Source: Leptolinea sp964446955 (GTDB lineage Bacteria; Chloroflexota; Anaerolineae; Anaerolineales; Anaerolineaceae). From it: a stretch of 64,000 nt of DNA. This document shows positions 17,332-25,611 of the stretch, in pieces (positions within the stretch are counted from its first letter, which is position 1; each line of letters starts with the position of its first letter). The stretch is taken from positions 26,256 to 90,255 of the forward strand of contig CAYUQJ010000011.1 of assembly GCA_964446955.1 (NCBI GenBank). The letters are read 5' to 3'. A program made the position numbers and the translations under genes. A model generated the notes under the pieces. It was not told where the DNA came from. It was given only the letters and a program-made list of their open reading frames with translations, and made no database searches.

Positions 17332-18627
17332 TCATTCTTTGAAGAATTGCGGCAGGAATGTCCTGTGGGTGGTGAGCAGGTCTTCCATAACAGTTTCTAT
17401 CCTATCGGCTTCCGGTCCCAATGGGTGGGCCAGCATTGCCTGGAATAACAGAGCTCTTTCGCCGGTGAAAGCCGCTTGTGCGGTAAGGATTTCATAGGAT
17501 TTGACCTGTGAGATCAACCCGAAACAGACCGGCGGGAGCGGTTTGACGGTCAGCGGGTGGATCCCCACGCTGTCGACTGATGCCGGAATTTCCAGTACCC
17601 AGTCTGCGGGCCAGCCATTCACAGCGCTGCCGTGTATGGTATTCACAATATGGGTTTCACCCAGATTGTTGAAATGGGTATTCATTAATTGGGTTGCCAC
17701 TGTGGAGTAATAAGCCCCACCGCGTTTCAGTAAATTATCCGGTGGTTCATTCAATGCCGGGTTGGCATACTCACGCAGCAATTCTTTCTCAATTTCAATC
17801 ACCTCTTCACCGCGGGATGGAGGCCATTTCTCCTGCGCTGTGAGTTTGTGTTTTGTCCTGTAGTAGTATTGCAGATAGTAATTCGGGATCATCTGCAGAG
17901 TTTCGATCAGATATGGCGGAAAATCCGGTTCGGCGGATGCCCGTAGTTCGGTCAGGTAATCGCTCATTATTACCGGCCACATATCCTTGCCATTTACCCT
18001 GAAACCGCGATGCCAGGAAAGATGGTTGAGACCAAGTGTGTCCAATTCACACGCGGATGGATCGATCTTCTTGCCGAGTATTCTTTCAAGCCGCCCAATC
18101 ATGTCCATTTTTGCCGTGATGGGCACATTGCACACGCCAACCGCCGGGACATCGGGGGCAAACATGCTGAGGGCCTGGGTAATCAACCCGGCCGGGTTTG
18201 TGAAATTGATGAGCATTGCACCGGGCGAAAGTTCGCGCATCTCTTCAGCGATCTTCATGATGACCGGTATGGTACGTAGAGCTTTGGCCATTCCACCAAT
18301 GCCGGTTGTTTCCTGTCCGATCAGCCCGTGGCGTTTGCCCAGGTATTCGTCATCACGGCGGGCGGACATTTGTCCAACCCGCAACTGGGTGGAGACATAG
18401 GCGGCACCATGAATTGCTTCGCGTTGGTTTGTTGTAAGGATGATCCGGAAGGGATTTCCCCTTTTTGCCACCATGCGTCGGGCAAAACCGCCCACAGTAT
18501 CCAATCGGGCGGAGTCAATATCCATCAACCACAATTCCCGGATAGGGAAAGATGCCAGGCGGTCCAAAAATCCTTTGACAAGCTCCGGGGTGTAGGTTGA
18601 GCCGCCTCCGATAACCGTTACTTTCAT
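17332..18627 (-). CDS. GH4 6-phospho-beta-glucosidase-like enzyme
   Basis: A 431-residue NAD- and Mn-dependent GH4 glycosidase. The Rossmann motif GGGSTYTPELVKG (7-19) binds NAD. NFTNPAGL, VGVCN (with the metal-binding Cys) and GLNHLSW (with the metal-binding His) are all present. GH4 enzymes cleave 6-phosphoglycosides by an oxidation-elimination route in the cytoplasm, so they normally pair with a PTS; a mannose-family PTS is encoded 4 kb away. The LacI-type gene upstream and kinase downstream form its operon. The exact disaccharide (cellobiose- or chitobiose-like) cannot be read from sequence. Confidence 0.88.
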   Translation of the reverse strand: MKVTVIGGGSTYTPELVKGFLDRLASFPIRELWLMDIDSARLDTVGGFARRMVAKRGNPFRIILTTNQREAIHGAAYVSTQLRVGQMSARRDDEYLGKRHGLIGQETTGIGGMAKALRTIPVIMKIAEEMRELSPGAMLINFTNPAGLITQALSMFAPDVPAVGVCNVPITAKMDMIGRLERILGKKIDPSACELDTLGLNHLSWHRGFRVNGKDMWPVIMSDYLTELRASAEPDFPPYLIETLQMIPNYYLQYYYRTKHKLTAQEKWPPSRGEEVIEIEKELLREYANPALNEPPDNLLKRGGAYYSTVATQLMNTHFNNLGETHIVNTIHGSAVNGWPADWVLEIPASVDSVGIHPLTVKPLPPVCFGLISQVKSYEILTAQAAFTGERALLFQAMLAHPLGPEADRIETVMEDLLTTHRTFLPQFFKE

Positions 18628-18654
18628 AATAATGCCTGTACTTTCAATTGGATC

Positions 18655-19668
18655 TCAACGGCAGCCGCATGATTCGCGTATCACCAGTTTGACTGGAAGG
18701 ACGGTGCGCGCTTGTGAAGCCTCACCGCGGATCAGGTGCAGCAACTGTGTTACGGCTTCGCGTCCAACCTGTTCGATGGGCGATTGGACTGTTGTCAGCG
18801 ACGGGGTGATCAGGCGGGCAAAGACCGAATCGTCAAATCCTACGACAGAGACATCCCGCGGAACATCAAGACCAGCCGATCTTAACGCGTCCATCACCCC
18901 GACCGCGCTGTCATCGTCACCGGTAAATATGGCGTCAAATGGCATGTTCTTTTCCAACAGTTGTCTCGTGGCGTCAAATGCCCGTTGCGTGTCGAAGCAA
19001 CCGCGCGCCACCAGATTCGGATCGAATGGTATGTGGTGATTGCTCAACGCAAGGCGGTATCCCTGCTCGCGTTCACGGGAATCTTCATTGCCAACCGGTC
19101 CTTGCAGGAAAACAATACGTTTCCGGTTGTGGACGGTGATCAGGTGTTCGATCATGCGGCTGGTTCCAGTCTGGTTTTCGATAGTGACCATAGGGAAATC
19201 CAGTCCATCCGGTGGTGTTTTGTTCATTAGAACAACCGGAAATCCGATTGTTCTCAAATGCCGGAGTTCATCGGAGTCGATAGCATCAATAAAGACTAGC
19301 AGACCGTCCGTATTGTGCTCGGTTAACGCCCGTCGGCGGGATTGCGGGGAATTCATCGGGCTGGTGGAATGTATGAGAAGGTCGTACCCCGCCGTGCTTG
19401 CCATGGCCTCTATTCCGCGCAGCATGGGTGTGTAGAAACTGCGCCCGATATCGGGCATGAGCAGCCCGATCGTGTTGGTCCGCCGGGTTGCCAGATTGCG
19501 CGCGATAGGGTGTGGTGTGAACTTGAGCTCTTCCATCGCCTGCTTTACCCGCATAGCCGTCTCAGGGGCAATGGGCGCGGAAGCATTGAGGAAGCGGCTG
19601 ATAGTGGCAACAGAAACACCCGCGCGGCGGGCTACATCTCGGATTGTCGCAGATTTTTGTTTTTTCAT
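18655..19668 (-). CDS. LacI-family transcriptional repressor
   Basis: A 337-residue LacI/GalR regulator. The helix-turn-helix TIRDVARRAGVSVATISRFLN lies at about 8-28 in the chosen protein, followed by the hinge ARNLATRRTNTIGLLMPD and a periplasmic-binding-like sugar domain. The start at 19668 is preferred over an ATG at 19692 because that ATG overlaps the operator; neither has a good ribosome site, so this is uncertain. It heads the lacI-GH4-kinase operon and faces the SIS gene across a twin operator, so it probably controls both directions. Confidence 0.9.
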   Translation of the reverse strand: MKKQKSATIRDVARRAGVSVATISRFLNASAPIAPETAMRVKQAMEELKFTPHPIARNLATRRTNTIGLLMPDIGRSFYTPMLRGIEAMASTAGYDLLIHSTSPMNSPQSRRRALTEHNTDGLLVFIDAIDSDELRHLRTIGFPVVLMNKTPPDGLDFPMVTIENQTGTSRMIEHLITVHNRKRIVFLQGPVGNEDSREREQGYRLALSNHHIPFDPNLVARGCFDTQRAFDATRQLLEKNMPFDAIFTGDDDSAVGVMDALRSAGLDVPRDVSVVGFDDSVFARLITPSLTTVQSPIEQVGREAVTQLLHLIRGEASQARTVLPVKLVIRESCGCR

Positions 19669-19690
19669 TTCGGGTTGTGATATACTGATC

Positions 19691-19719
19691 ATGTAACCGG
19701 TTACTGTAACCGGTTACAT
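19691..19719. promoter_or_regulatory. Twin LacI-type operator between divergent genes
   Basis: GTAACCGGTTAC occurs twice (19693-19704 and 19706-19717), each a perfect 12-bp palindrome with the central CG typical of LacI-family sites. The pair forms a 29-bp palindrome with a single-base centre. It lies between the divergent lacI-type and SIS genes, so one repressor could control both. Confidence 0.85.
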
Positions 19720-19779
19720 GATACAAGAAACTGCATTATCTGTCAATAGATCATTGAAAATTCTATGAAAGGCGGCACT

Positions 19780-20817
19780 ATGGGTACTTATTCAGAGATT
19801 TTTGAACAATCACAATGTCTGGGATATTTATTTGATAATCAACGTTCCGCCGTTGAACAAGTGGCAAAAGAGATCAAAAAGAGGGATATTCGCTTTGCCT
19901 TCCTGGCGGCAAGAGGAACATCGGATAATGCCGGTCGGTATGCCAATTATCTGCTGGGTGGTGTAAATGGATTGCCGGTTGCCCTCGCTACGCCTTCGTT
20001 GTTTACGTATTATCAGACACCGCCAAATTTGCAGGACGCGCTTGTGATTGGGATTTCCCAATCCGGCCAGTCACCCGATATCGTTAGTGTCATTGCTGAG
20101 GGGCGCCGTCAGAAATGTTTGACCCTGGCCATCACCAATGACCCTGATTCCCCTCTGGCAAAACAATCTGATCTGGTTCTTCCATTGATGACCGGACCAG
20201 AAATTGGTGTCGCCGCCACAAAAACATACACAGCAGAACTTATGGTACTGGCCATGCTATCCGTCGCTCTTTCCGGTAAATTATCTGCCTGGGACGAAGT
20301 AGAGAAAGTACCGCAATGGACAGAGTCAGTATTAAAAAATGAAGATTACCTGCGGGATTCGGCCCTGCGATACCGCTATATGGAGAAATGTGTCGTTCTG
20401 GGTCGGGGTTTTAATTATTCCACGGCTTATGAATGGGCTTTAAAACTTAAAGAGATGACGTATATCAGTGCAGAACCGTATTCTTCAGCTGACTTTATGC
20501 ATGGTCCGATAGCCATCGTTCATGGCGGATTCCCTGTATTATCCGTGGCTGTTGGGGGGAGGGTTTATGGTTCAATGCGGGACACATTGAAACAGATCAA
20601 AGACGACTTGAATGGGGAATTAATGATCATTTCCGATCAAAAAGAAGTCCTGGATATGGCTGTAACACCGGTGGTCTTGCCATCAGGAATCCCTGAGTGG
20701 TTGAGCCCACTGGTTACCATCATCCCTGGCCAGATTTTCGCCTACCATCTGACCTGCATTAAAGGATTTGATCCTGATCAACCGCGAGCCATTCATAAAG
20801 TGACGGAGACCAAGTAA
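19780..20817 (+). CDS. SIS-domain amino-sugar isomerase/deaminase (NagB-II/AgaS/GlmS-ISOM-like)
   Basis: A 345-residue protein with two SIS domains, like the isomerase half of GlmS but with no glutaminase domain. Seen are SQSGQSPD (sugar-phosphate loop), the ATKTYTAEL segment, and a C-terminus DPDQPRAIHKVTETK that matches the GlmS/NagB-II tail. Such proteins deaminate and isomerise glucosamine-6-phosphate to fructose-6-phosphate, or act on related aminosugar phosphates. ATG 19780 is chosen because AAAGGCGG precedes it. It is divergent from lacI-GH4-kinase and shares the twin operator. It supplies the deamination step for NagA product. Confidence 0.82.
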   Translation: MGTYSEIFEQSQCLGYLFDNQRSAVEQVAKEIKKRDIRFAFLAARGTSDNAGRYANYLLGGVNGLPVALATPSLFTYYQTPPNLQDALVIGISQSGQSPDIVSVIAEGRRQKCLTLAITNDPDSPLAKQSDLVLPLMTGPEIGVAATKTYTAELMVLAMLSVALSGKLSAWDEVEKVPQWTESVLKNEDYLRDSALRYRYMEKCVVLGRGFNYSTAYEWALKLKEMTYISAEPYSSADFMHGPIAIVHGGFPVLSVAVGGRVYGSMRDTLKQIKDDLNGELMIISDQKEVLDMAVTPVVLPSGIPEWLSPLVTIIPGQIFAYHLTCIKGFDPDQPRAIHKVTETK

Positions 20818-20820
20818 TCG

Positions 20821-20867
20821 ACACCATTCTCATGGTGTGAAGGTCGGTCCGGGAAAACTCGACCTTC
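20821..20867 (+). terminator. Two tandem hairpins after the SIS gene
   Basis: A 7-bp hairpin (20821-20827 with 20832-20838, loop TCTC) is followed directly by an 8-bp hairpin (20839-20846 with 20860-20867). They start 3 bp after the stop codon. No U-run follows. The rest of the 335-bp gap to the next gene holds only the promoter and operator listed below. Confidence 0.5.
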
Positions 20868-21092
20868 TAGAAAAATCCCATTATTGGGCCTCTTTTTGAT
20901 CCATTCCGGTGTCTTTGACTGTGCTTCAATTTAAGCCCGGTCATATTTGGCGCTTGTTTCTCTCACCGAATTATTCATCCAATTTCTTGTTTTTCGTTGT
21001 TTCCGGCAAAAATCTGCAAGCCTGTTTGGATTTTTATTACCGCAGTCTCCGGGTATTGTCGGTTATTATGATGGTCCTTTGAGATTTGGCTA

Positions 21093-21121
21093 TTGACTTT
21101 CGGTTTTTCTTTTGTTACTAT
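21093..21121 (+). promoter_or_regulatory. Promoter of the GntR/PTS gene cluster
   Basis: TTGACT (21093-21098) and TACTAT (21116-21121) are spaced by 17 bp, 31 bp before the gntR start. An alternative -10, TATGAT, starts three bases later. Confidence 0.6.
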
Positions 21122-21128
21122 GATTAGG

Positions 21129-21145
21129 TAGTCTAGATAGGACTA
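21129..21145 (+). promoter_or_regulatory. Putative GntR/HutC operator
   Basis: TAGTC and GACTA (21129-21133 and 21141-21145) form an inverted repeat around TAGATAG, just downstream of the -10 box and 8 bp before the gntR start. The sequence resembles the TGGTCTAGACCA-type sites of NagR/DasR regulators. This suggests autorepression. Confidence 0.5.
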
Positions 21146-21152
21146 GAACGCT

Positions 21153-21917
21153 ATGGACTGGGATAGATTCGTCAAAGACAATCGCATACCCCTTTATCGG
21201 CAAATTCAGACCTTTATCCTGCAAGGTATTCGTACCAGAGAATTGCTGGCGGATGATCAGATCCCAGCGGCCGGGGTATTAAGCAAGAAATGGGGCATAA
21301 GCCGGATGACGGTTATCCAGGCGTTCCAGGAATTACAGAGGCGCGGTTTTTTATATACGGTTACGGGTAAGGGGACATTTATATCGCCTGACCGAAAATT
21401 GGTTAAACCGCTGGAAAAGCTTTATGGCTTTACCGAGGAATGCAGTATGTGGAATCTCTGCCCGTCCTCCAAATTATTAAATCTTGAAATCACACCTGCC
21501 ACGCAAGAAATATCCGATATTCTAAAGATCGAACAGGGTACAGAAATCTACATTTTGTCCCGTATCCGTTTGATGAATGACAAGCCTATTGGTATTGAGC
21601 ATTCCCACTTAAGCGCAAAACGTTTCCCGGGTTTGGAAAGATTTGATTGGAACAAAGAATCATTGTATAAAGTTTTGCGCCATTCTTATCAGGCAGATAT
21701 AAGCCATGCCGCTCATGATATTGAAGCAGCCATAGCAAATGAAGACATGAGCCGATTATTAAATGTTCCGCATCATTTCCCTGTTCTTGTAACCCGGCGC
21801 TATACCTATACCAGTTCCAATGAAATATTCGAATTCGTAGAAGCGTTTTACCGTAGTGATCGCATCCGTCTGCGAATGGGAAATTTGGAAAAAAATCCCG
21901 TTGAAATAAAACAATAA
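21153..21917 (+). CDS. GntR-family (HutC/UTRA) transcriptional regulator
   Basis: A 254-residue regulator with an N-terminal winged helix (about 10-75; LSKKWGISRMTVIQAFQELQ is the recognition part) and a C-terminal UTRA ligand domain (about 95-240). HutC-subfamily members next to amino-sugar genes, such as NagR and DasR, sense phosphorylated amino sugars. It precedes the PTS genes by 188 bp on the same strand and has a palindrome at its own promoter. It most likely controls itself and the PTS cluster. Confidence 0.88.
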   Translation: MDWDRFVKDNRIPLYRQIQTFILQGIRTRELLADDQIPAAGVLSKKWGISRMTVIQAFQELQRRGFLYTVTGKGTFISPDRKLVKPLEKLYGFTEECSMWNLCPSSKLLNLEITPATQEISDILKIEQGTEIYILSRIRLMNDKPIGIEHSHLSAKRFPGLERFDWNKESLYKVLRHSYQADISHAAHDIEAAIANEDMSRLLNVPHHFPVLVTRRYTYTSSNEIFEFVEAFYRSDRIRLRMGNLEKNPVEIKQ

Positions 21918-22105
21918 CCAAATCGCAGAAAGGAAGCCATGATGGCTCCTTACTGGTGGAAATGGATGAAATTAGTCCACTTCCGTTATATTAGTGCTCC
22001 AAAAAATAAATTAACAAAGGAGAAACGATAGGAACCAATAACTTCAATCGTAGTAGAAGTGTCTCACTCATTCAATTCCAAATCTAAAAAAGGAGGCTAT
22101 TTGCA
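21918..22105 (+). other. 188-bp leader of the PTS genes with two small inverted repeats
   Basis: No gene is seen here. AAGGAAGCCAT with a near-complement at 21938-21959, and GTGGA...TCCAC just after it, could form hairpins. A separate regulatory step between gntR and the PTS genes is possible. AAAAGGAGGC before 22106 is the ribosome site of the IIC gene. Confidence 0.3.
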
Positions 22106-22852
22106 ATGGGTAATTTCGGAACCGCACTGATACTGGCCATTTGGGCTTACCTGTGCGTCTATGATATGTTAGGACCCACATTCATCCTGGCATTTCGCCC
22201 ATTAATTGCCGGCTTTGTAACAGGTTTACTAGTCGGCGATGTTCAAACGGGGCTACTCATAGGCGGCACGCTGGAACTGATGGCGTTGGGTGTATACACA
22301 TACGGCGGCGCAACCATCCCAGATTTCACAGTCGGCGCAATTTTGGGTACTTTCTTCGGGAAAGGTGGGAATTTTGAGACCGGTATTGCACTGGCGATTC
22401 CTGCTGCGCTATTGTTAACCCAGGTTGATGTTCTAAATCGCTTCTTGAACTTCATTTTTGTTCACCGTGCAGACCGTTATGCTGAAGAAGGAAATGATAA
22501 AGCTTTTGATAGCATGATGGCGGTCTTCAGCCACATGATCTGGGGTCTTTCACGCGCTTTACCTGTATTTCTGGCAGTTGCTTTTGGCGAGGGTTTGGTC
22601 AATTCATTGACGGCTTTCTTCAATGCCAATCCCTGGATCAATAAGGGTATCGCTGTAACAGGTGGTTTATTGCCTGCATTGGGCTTTGCCATGCTCTTGA
22701 AAATTATGCCAGTAGAAAAATATCCGGCCTTTTTGCTCATCGGTTTCGCGTTGTTCGCGTACATGAAAGTGCCTCTGGTCGGTATTGCATTGATCGGGCT
22801 TGCCTTTGCCCTGGTCTTCCAATATTTGAAATATGGAAAAAAGGAGGCATAA
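22106..22852 (+). CDS. PTS mannose/N-acetylgalactosamine-family EIIC
   Basis: A 248-residue integral membrane component of a mannose-fructose-sorbose-family PTS (ManY/AgaW/SorA type). It has about seven to eight hydrophobic segments and the conserved PLIAGFVTGLLVGDVQTGLLIGGTLELMALG stretch without which the family is not recognised (about residues 31-61). It forms the sugar channel together with IID, encoded 3 bp downstream. It carries no phosphorylation site itself. Neighbouring NagA and SIS enzymes indicate an N-acetylated amino sugar as substrate. Confidence 0.92.
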   Translation: MGNFGTALILAIWAYLCVYDMLGPTFILAFRPLIAGFVTGLLVGDVQTGLLIGGTLELMALGVYTYGGATIPDFTVGAILGTFFGKGGNFETGIALAIPAALLLTQVDVLNRFLNFIFVHRADRYAEEGNDKAFDSMMAVFSHMIWGLSRALPVFLAVAFGEGLVNSLTAFFNANPWINKGIAVTGGLLPALGFAMLLKIMPVEKYPAFLLIGFALFAYMKVPLVGIALIGLAFALVFQYLKYGKKEA

Positions 22853-22855
22853 GTC

Positions 22856-23674
22856 ATGGCTGAGAAAATTACACGTGCTGATCTGATGAAAGCCTTCTGG
22901 CGCTATATTTTCCTATTCCAATGTGGCTGGAATTACGAGCGCATGCAATCGGTTGGTTATGCTTATGCCATTCTTCCCATCTTGAAGAAGCTTCATCCAG
23001 ATCCGGAAGATTTCAAGGAAGCCTTCTTAACCAATTTGAACTTCTTCAACACCAACCCTGTTGTTGGCGCCCCGTTGATCATTGGTGCACACATTGCCCT
23101 CGAAGAGGCGGGTGCGTCATACGAAACCACCGAGGGATTGAAAGTTGGTTTGATGGGGCCTCTGGCTGGTATTGGCGACACAGTTGTATGGGCGTTATAT
23201 AACAGTATCATCTTCAGTATTGGCGCCAGTATGGCTCTCTCAGGCAATGTGCTGGGGCCTATTCTGGCTGCCGTACTGGTATTCTTCCCATACCTGGCCG
23301 TTCGTTACTGGCAGTTTATGTGGGCCTACAAAGAAGGATCAAATCTAATCCAGGCTTTTGGTAGTGGTGCCATTGAAAAGATCACCGAACTGGCTACACT
23401 CGTTGGAATGATCGTTGTTGGTGGTTTTGCTCCTTCGATTGTTAGACTTGCCACTCCGATTGCCTACAATGCGCAAACAACAATTAATGGTGAAGTTGCA
23501 CAAACCTCTGTCTCGATCCAGGCTCAATTGGATGCCATATTACCCTATATGCTGCCAGTTCTGGCAACGTATATATGTTATTTGTTACTGAAAAAAGGTT
23601 GGTCTCCAGTAAAAGTTATCCTGGCTCTGGTAGTGGTTGGTTTCCTCGGCGGCGCCCTGGGAATTTTCGGTTAG
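22856..23674 (+). CDS. PTS mannose/N-acetylgalactosamine-family EIID
   Basis: A 272-residue ManZ/AgaD-type component. The family N-terminus LMKAFWRYIFLFQCGWNYERMQSVGYAYAILP, read in parts, and the GLMGPLAGIGDT loop are present. It pairs with IIC in the membrane. The gene starts 3 bp after the IIC stop and is followed by a strong hairpin, after which an SIS gene intervenes before IIA and IIB. That split order (IIC-IID, SIS, IIA, IIB) is less common than IIA-IIB-IIC-IID. Confidence 0.92.
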   Translation: MAEKITRADLMKAFWRYIFLFQCGWNYERMQSVGYAYAILPILKKLHPDPEDFKEAFLTNLNFFNTNPVVGAPLIIGAHIALEEAGASYETTEGLKVGLMGPLAGIGDTVVWALYNSIIFSIGASMALSGNVLGPILAAVLVFFPYLAVRYWQFMWAYKEGSNLIQAFGSGAIEKITELATLVGMIVVGGFAPSIVRLATPIAYNAQTTINGEVAQTSVSIQAQLDAILPYMLPVLATYICYLLLKKGWSPVKVILALVVVGFLGGALGIFG

Positions 23675-23704
23675 ATCGCTGCAAAGTCATAAGCAATGAG
23701 GGTC

Positions 23705-23741
23705 AGGGCAGGGTAATTAAAAAAAATCATTACCCTGCCCT
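23705..23741 (+). terminator. 13-bp hairpin after the IIC-IID genes
   Basis: Arms 23705-23717 and 23729-23741 pair perfectly around an A-rich loop, 30 bp beyond the IID stop. No T-run follows on the plus strand. It may stabilise the IIC-IID transcript or attenuate readthrough. The following 180 bp up to the next gene show nothing else. Confidence 0.55.
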
Positions 23742-23930
23742 CCAACCCTGAGATGAATGAGGTTTAGATTCTGATAAAGAATGTGAATCGCTTATTACCA
23801 TTCATAATTCGTGGAAAATATTTCCATAAAAAAGCACTTGGTAATAGCCAGGGTCATTGTCAGTAACATCTTTCTTTATCTAAGCGAAAATTTGATTAGT
23901 TACTCAACCATTACTTAAAGGATGCTGATT

Positions 23931-24641
23931 ATGTTTGAAAAATACCTCGACATTGCTTTGTCCACAATGAAAGTCATGAAAGAAAGCCAATCTGCTGCCA
24001 TAAAAGAAAGTGCCGTGTTAATGGCAGATACGTTGATCAACGACCACCTTATCTATTCTTTTGGAAGCGGTCATTCCATTTTATTAGCCCAGGAAATTCA
24101 TGGACGTGCAGGCGGTTTGTACCCCATTGTACAAATTCCCGAACCCATGCGGGGAAAAGCAGAAAAGCTGGAAGGTTTCGGCACGATATTGGTGGAAGCT
24201 GTTCCTTTTAAAAAAGATGATCTGGTTATTGTGATATCAAACTCGGGTAGAAACCCGGAGCCTATTGAAGTTGCCATTGAGGCGAAGAAAAAGGGATGTA
24301 AGTTAATCGCTGTTACATCTATGCAACATTCCAAATCGGTCAGTTCCCGCCACTCAAGCGGAAAGATGTTGTATGACTTTTGTGATATTGTGCTCGACAC
24401 CTGCAGCCCGGTGGGCGACGCGTCAATTGAGTATGAGAATTTTGTAGGTAAATCGGGGGCGCTCTCAACTGTTATGGGCGCTGCAATTCTAAACGCGGTT
24501 ATGGTCGAAGCAATTCAAATCATGATTGACAAAGGTTATGAACCACCGGTGTTGCGGAGTGCCAACCTGGATGGATCAGAAGAATACAACAAGAAGATCG
24601 TGGATCGATACCGCCATCTTCCATATTTATTGGATCTGTAA
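23931..24641 (+). CDS. SIS-domain sugar isomerase-like protein (UPF0309-type), copy 1
   Basis: A 236-residue single-SIS protein. Family features are YSFGSGHSILLAQEIHGRAGG in the first third, ISNSGRNPEPIE (sugar-phosphate loop) and SSRHSSGKMLYDFCDIVLD. ATG 23931 is preferred because AAAGGA precedes it. It shares about half its sequence pattern with the copy at 25612. These proteins bind phosphosugars but their reaction is not established. It lacks the features of MurQ etherase. Lying between PTS genes, it probably acts on the imported amino-sugar phosphate. Confidence 0.82.
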   Translation: MFEKYLDIALSTMKVMKESQSAAIKESAVLMADTLINDHLIYSFGSGHSILLAQEIHGRAGGLYPIVQIPEPMRGKAEKLEGFGTILVEAVPFKKDDLVIVISNSGRNPEPIEVAIEAKKKGCKLIAVTSMQHSKSVSSRHSSGKMLYDFCDIVLDTCSPVGDASIEYENFVGKSGALSTVMGAAILNAVMVEAIQIMIDKGYEPPVLRSANLDGSEEYNKKIVDRYRHLPYLLDL

Positions 24642-24665
24642 TTTTGCGAGCTATTGGAGGTTTCA

Positions 24666-25076
24666 TTGGTCGGATTTGTGTTAGTGTCTCATGGTGGTAT
24701 GGCTGAAGGAATGCTTGAAGCAATTCAGATGATTACCGGTATGACAGATCAAATGGAAGCTTTGGGTTTGAAAGAAGAAGATAGCCCGGAAGGTTTAATG
24801 GATCTTATTCAGGAATCTGTCAATCGGGTTAATACGGGAGATGGTGTTTTACTTTTTACTGATCTATTTGGCGCAACGCCATTTAATGCCAGTGCACGCC
24901 TGGCCATGACGCTGGGTGATGGCGTTGAGGTAATCTGCGGAATGAATTTGCCTATGATGTTGGAATTGGTCATGCAACGTGAAGGAGAAACATTGGCTTC
25001 ACTTATCGACATGGCGGTCGAAAATGGAAAAAATGGAGTCCTCCATTTTGATAAGCCTCCCCTGATCAATACCTGA
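24666..25076 (+). CDS. PTS mannose-family EIIA
   Basis: A 136-residue ManX-IIA/AgaF-type phosphocarrier. The phosphorylated histidine is His9 in VSHGGMAEGM, and LFTDLFGATPFNAS is the conserved fold motif. The start appears to be TTG at 24666, because GGAGG lies 5 bases upstream and the phospho-His then falls at its normal position; an upstream TTG at 24654 overlaps that ribosome site. It would accept phosphate from HPr and pass it to the IIB protein encoded 25 bp downstream. Confidence 0.9.
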   Translation: MVGFVLVSHGGMAEGMLEAIQMITGMTDQMEALGLKEEDSPEGLMDLIQESVNRVNTGDGVLLFTDLFGATPFNASARLAMTLGDGVEVICGMNLPMMLELVMQREGETLASLIDMAVENGKNGVLHFDKPPLINT

Positions 25077-25101
25077 TCTTTGAAATTAAGGAGAAAAGAG
25101 G

Positions 25102-25602
25102 ATGACTGTCATACATGTGAGAATGGATTACCGGCTGATACATGGGCAAGTCCTGGTTGCCTGGAATGCCTCATTCAAATGTAACCGCATAATCGTAGCC
25201 AATGATACAGTTGCCAAAGACCCATTGCAGGTTACTTTGTTGAAATCGGTTGCTCCGGTTGGTTCCAATGTGTCCGTATTGACCATTGACGAATGCATCG
25301 CGCATTGTAAGAGTCCTGAGGGAGAAGCAGAGCGGATTCTGCTGATCGTGAAGTATCCGGAAGATGCGTTGGCCGTATATGAGAGAGGATTGCAAATAAC
25401 GGCATTAAACCTCGGCAACCAGGCGTTCACGCGGGGCGCAAAAAAACTTACCAACGCGGTTTACCTTAATGAATCAGGTGTTAAATCATTGAAAAAACTT
25501 CATGAATACGGAGTTGCCATGACATGCCGCATGATGCCCAATGAACCTGATAACGAATACTGGCCACATATTGAAAAAAACTTTTCAGAATGGTTGAACT
25601 AA
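25102..25602 (+). CDS. PTS mannose-family EIIB
   Basis: A 166-residue IIB protein. The phosphorylated His14 is in MDYRLIHGQVLVAW. It takes phosphate from IIA and donates it to the sugar moving through IIC-IID. It is a separate chain rather than a IIAB fusion. AAGGAG lies upstream of its ATG. The gene lies 9 bp before the second SIS gene. Confidence 0.93.
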   Translation: MTVIHVRMDYRLIHGQVLVAWNASFKCNRIIVANDTVAKDPLQVTLLKSVAPVGSNVSVLTIDECIAHCKSPEGEAERILLIVKYPEDALAVYERGLQITALNLGNQAFTRGAKKLTNAVYLNESGVKSLKKLHEYGVAMTCRMMPNEPDNEYWPHIEKNFSEWLN

Positions 25603-25611
25603 AGGTCCTTT

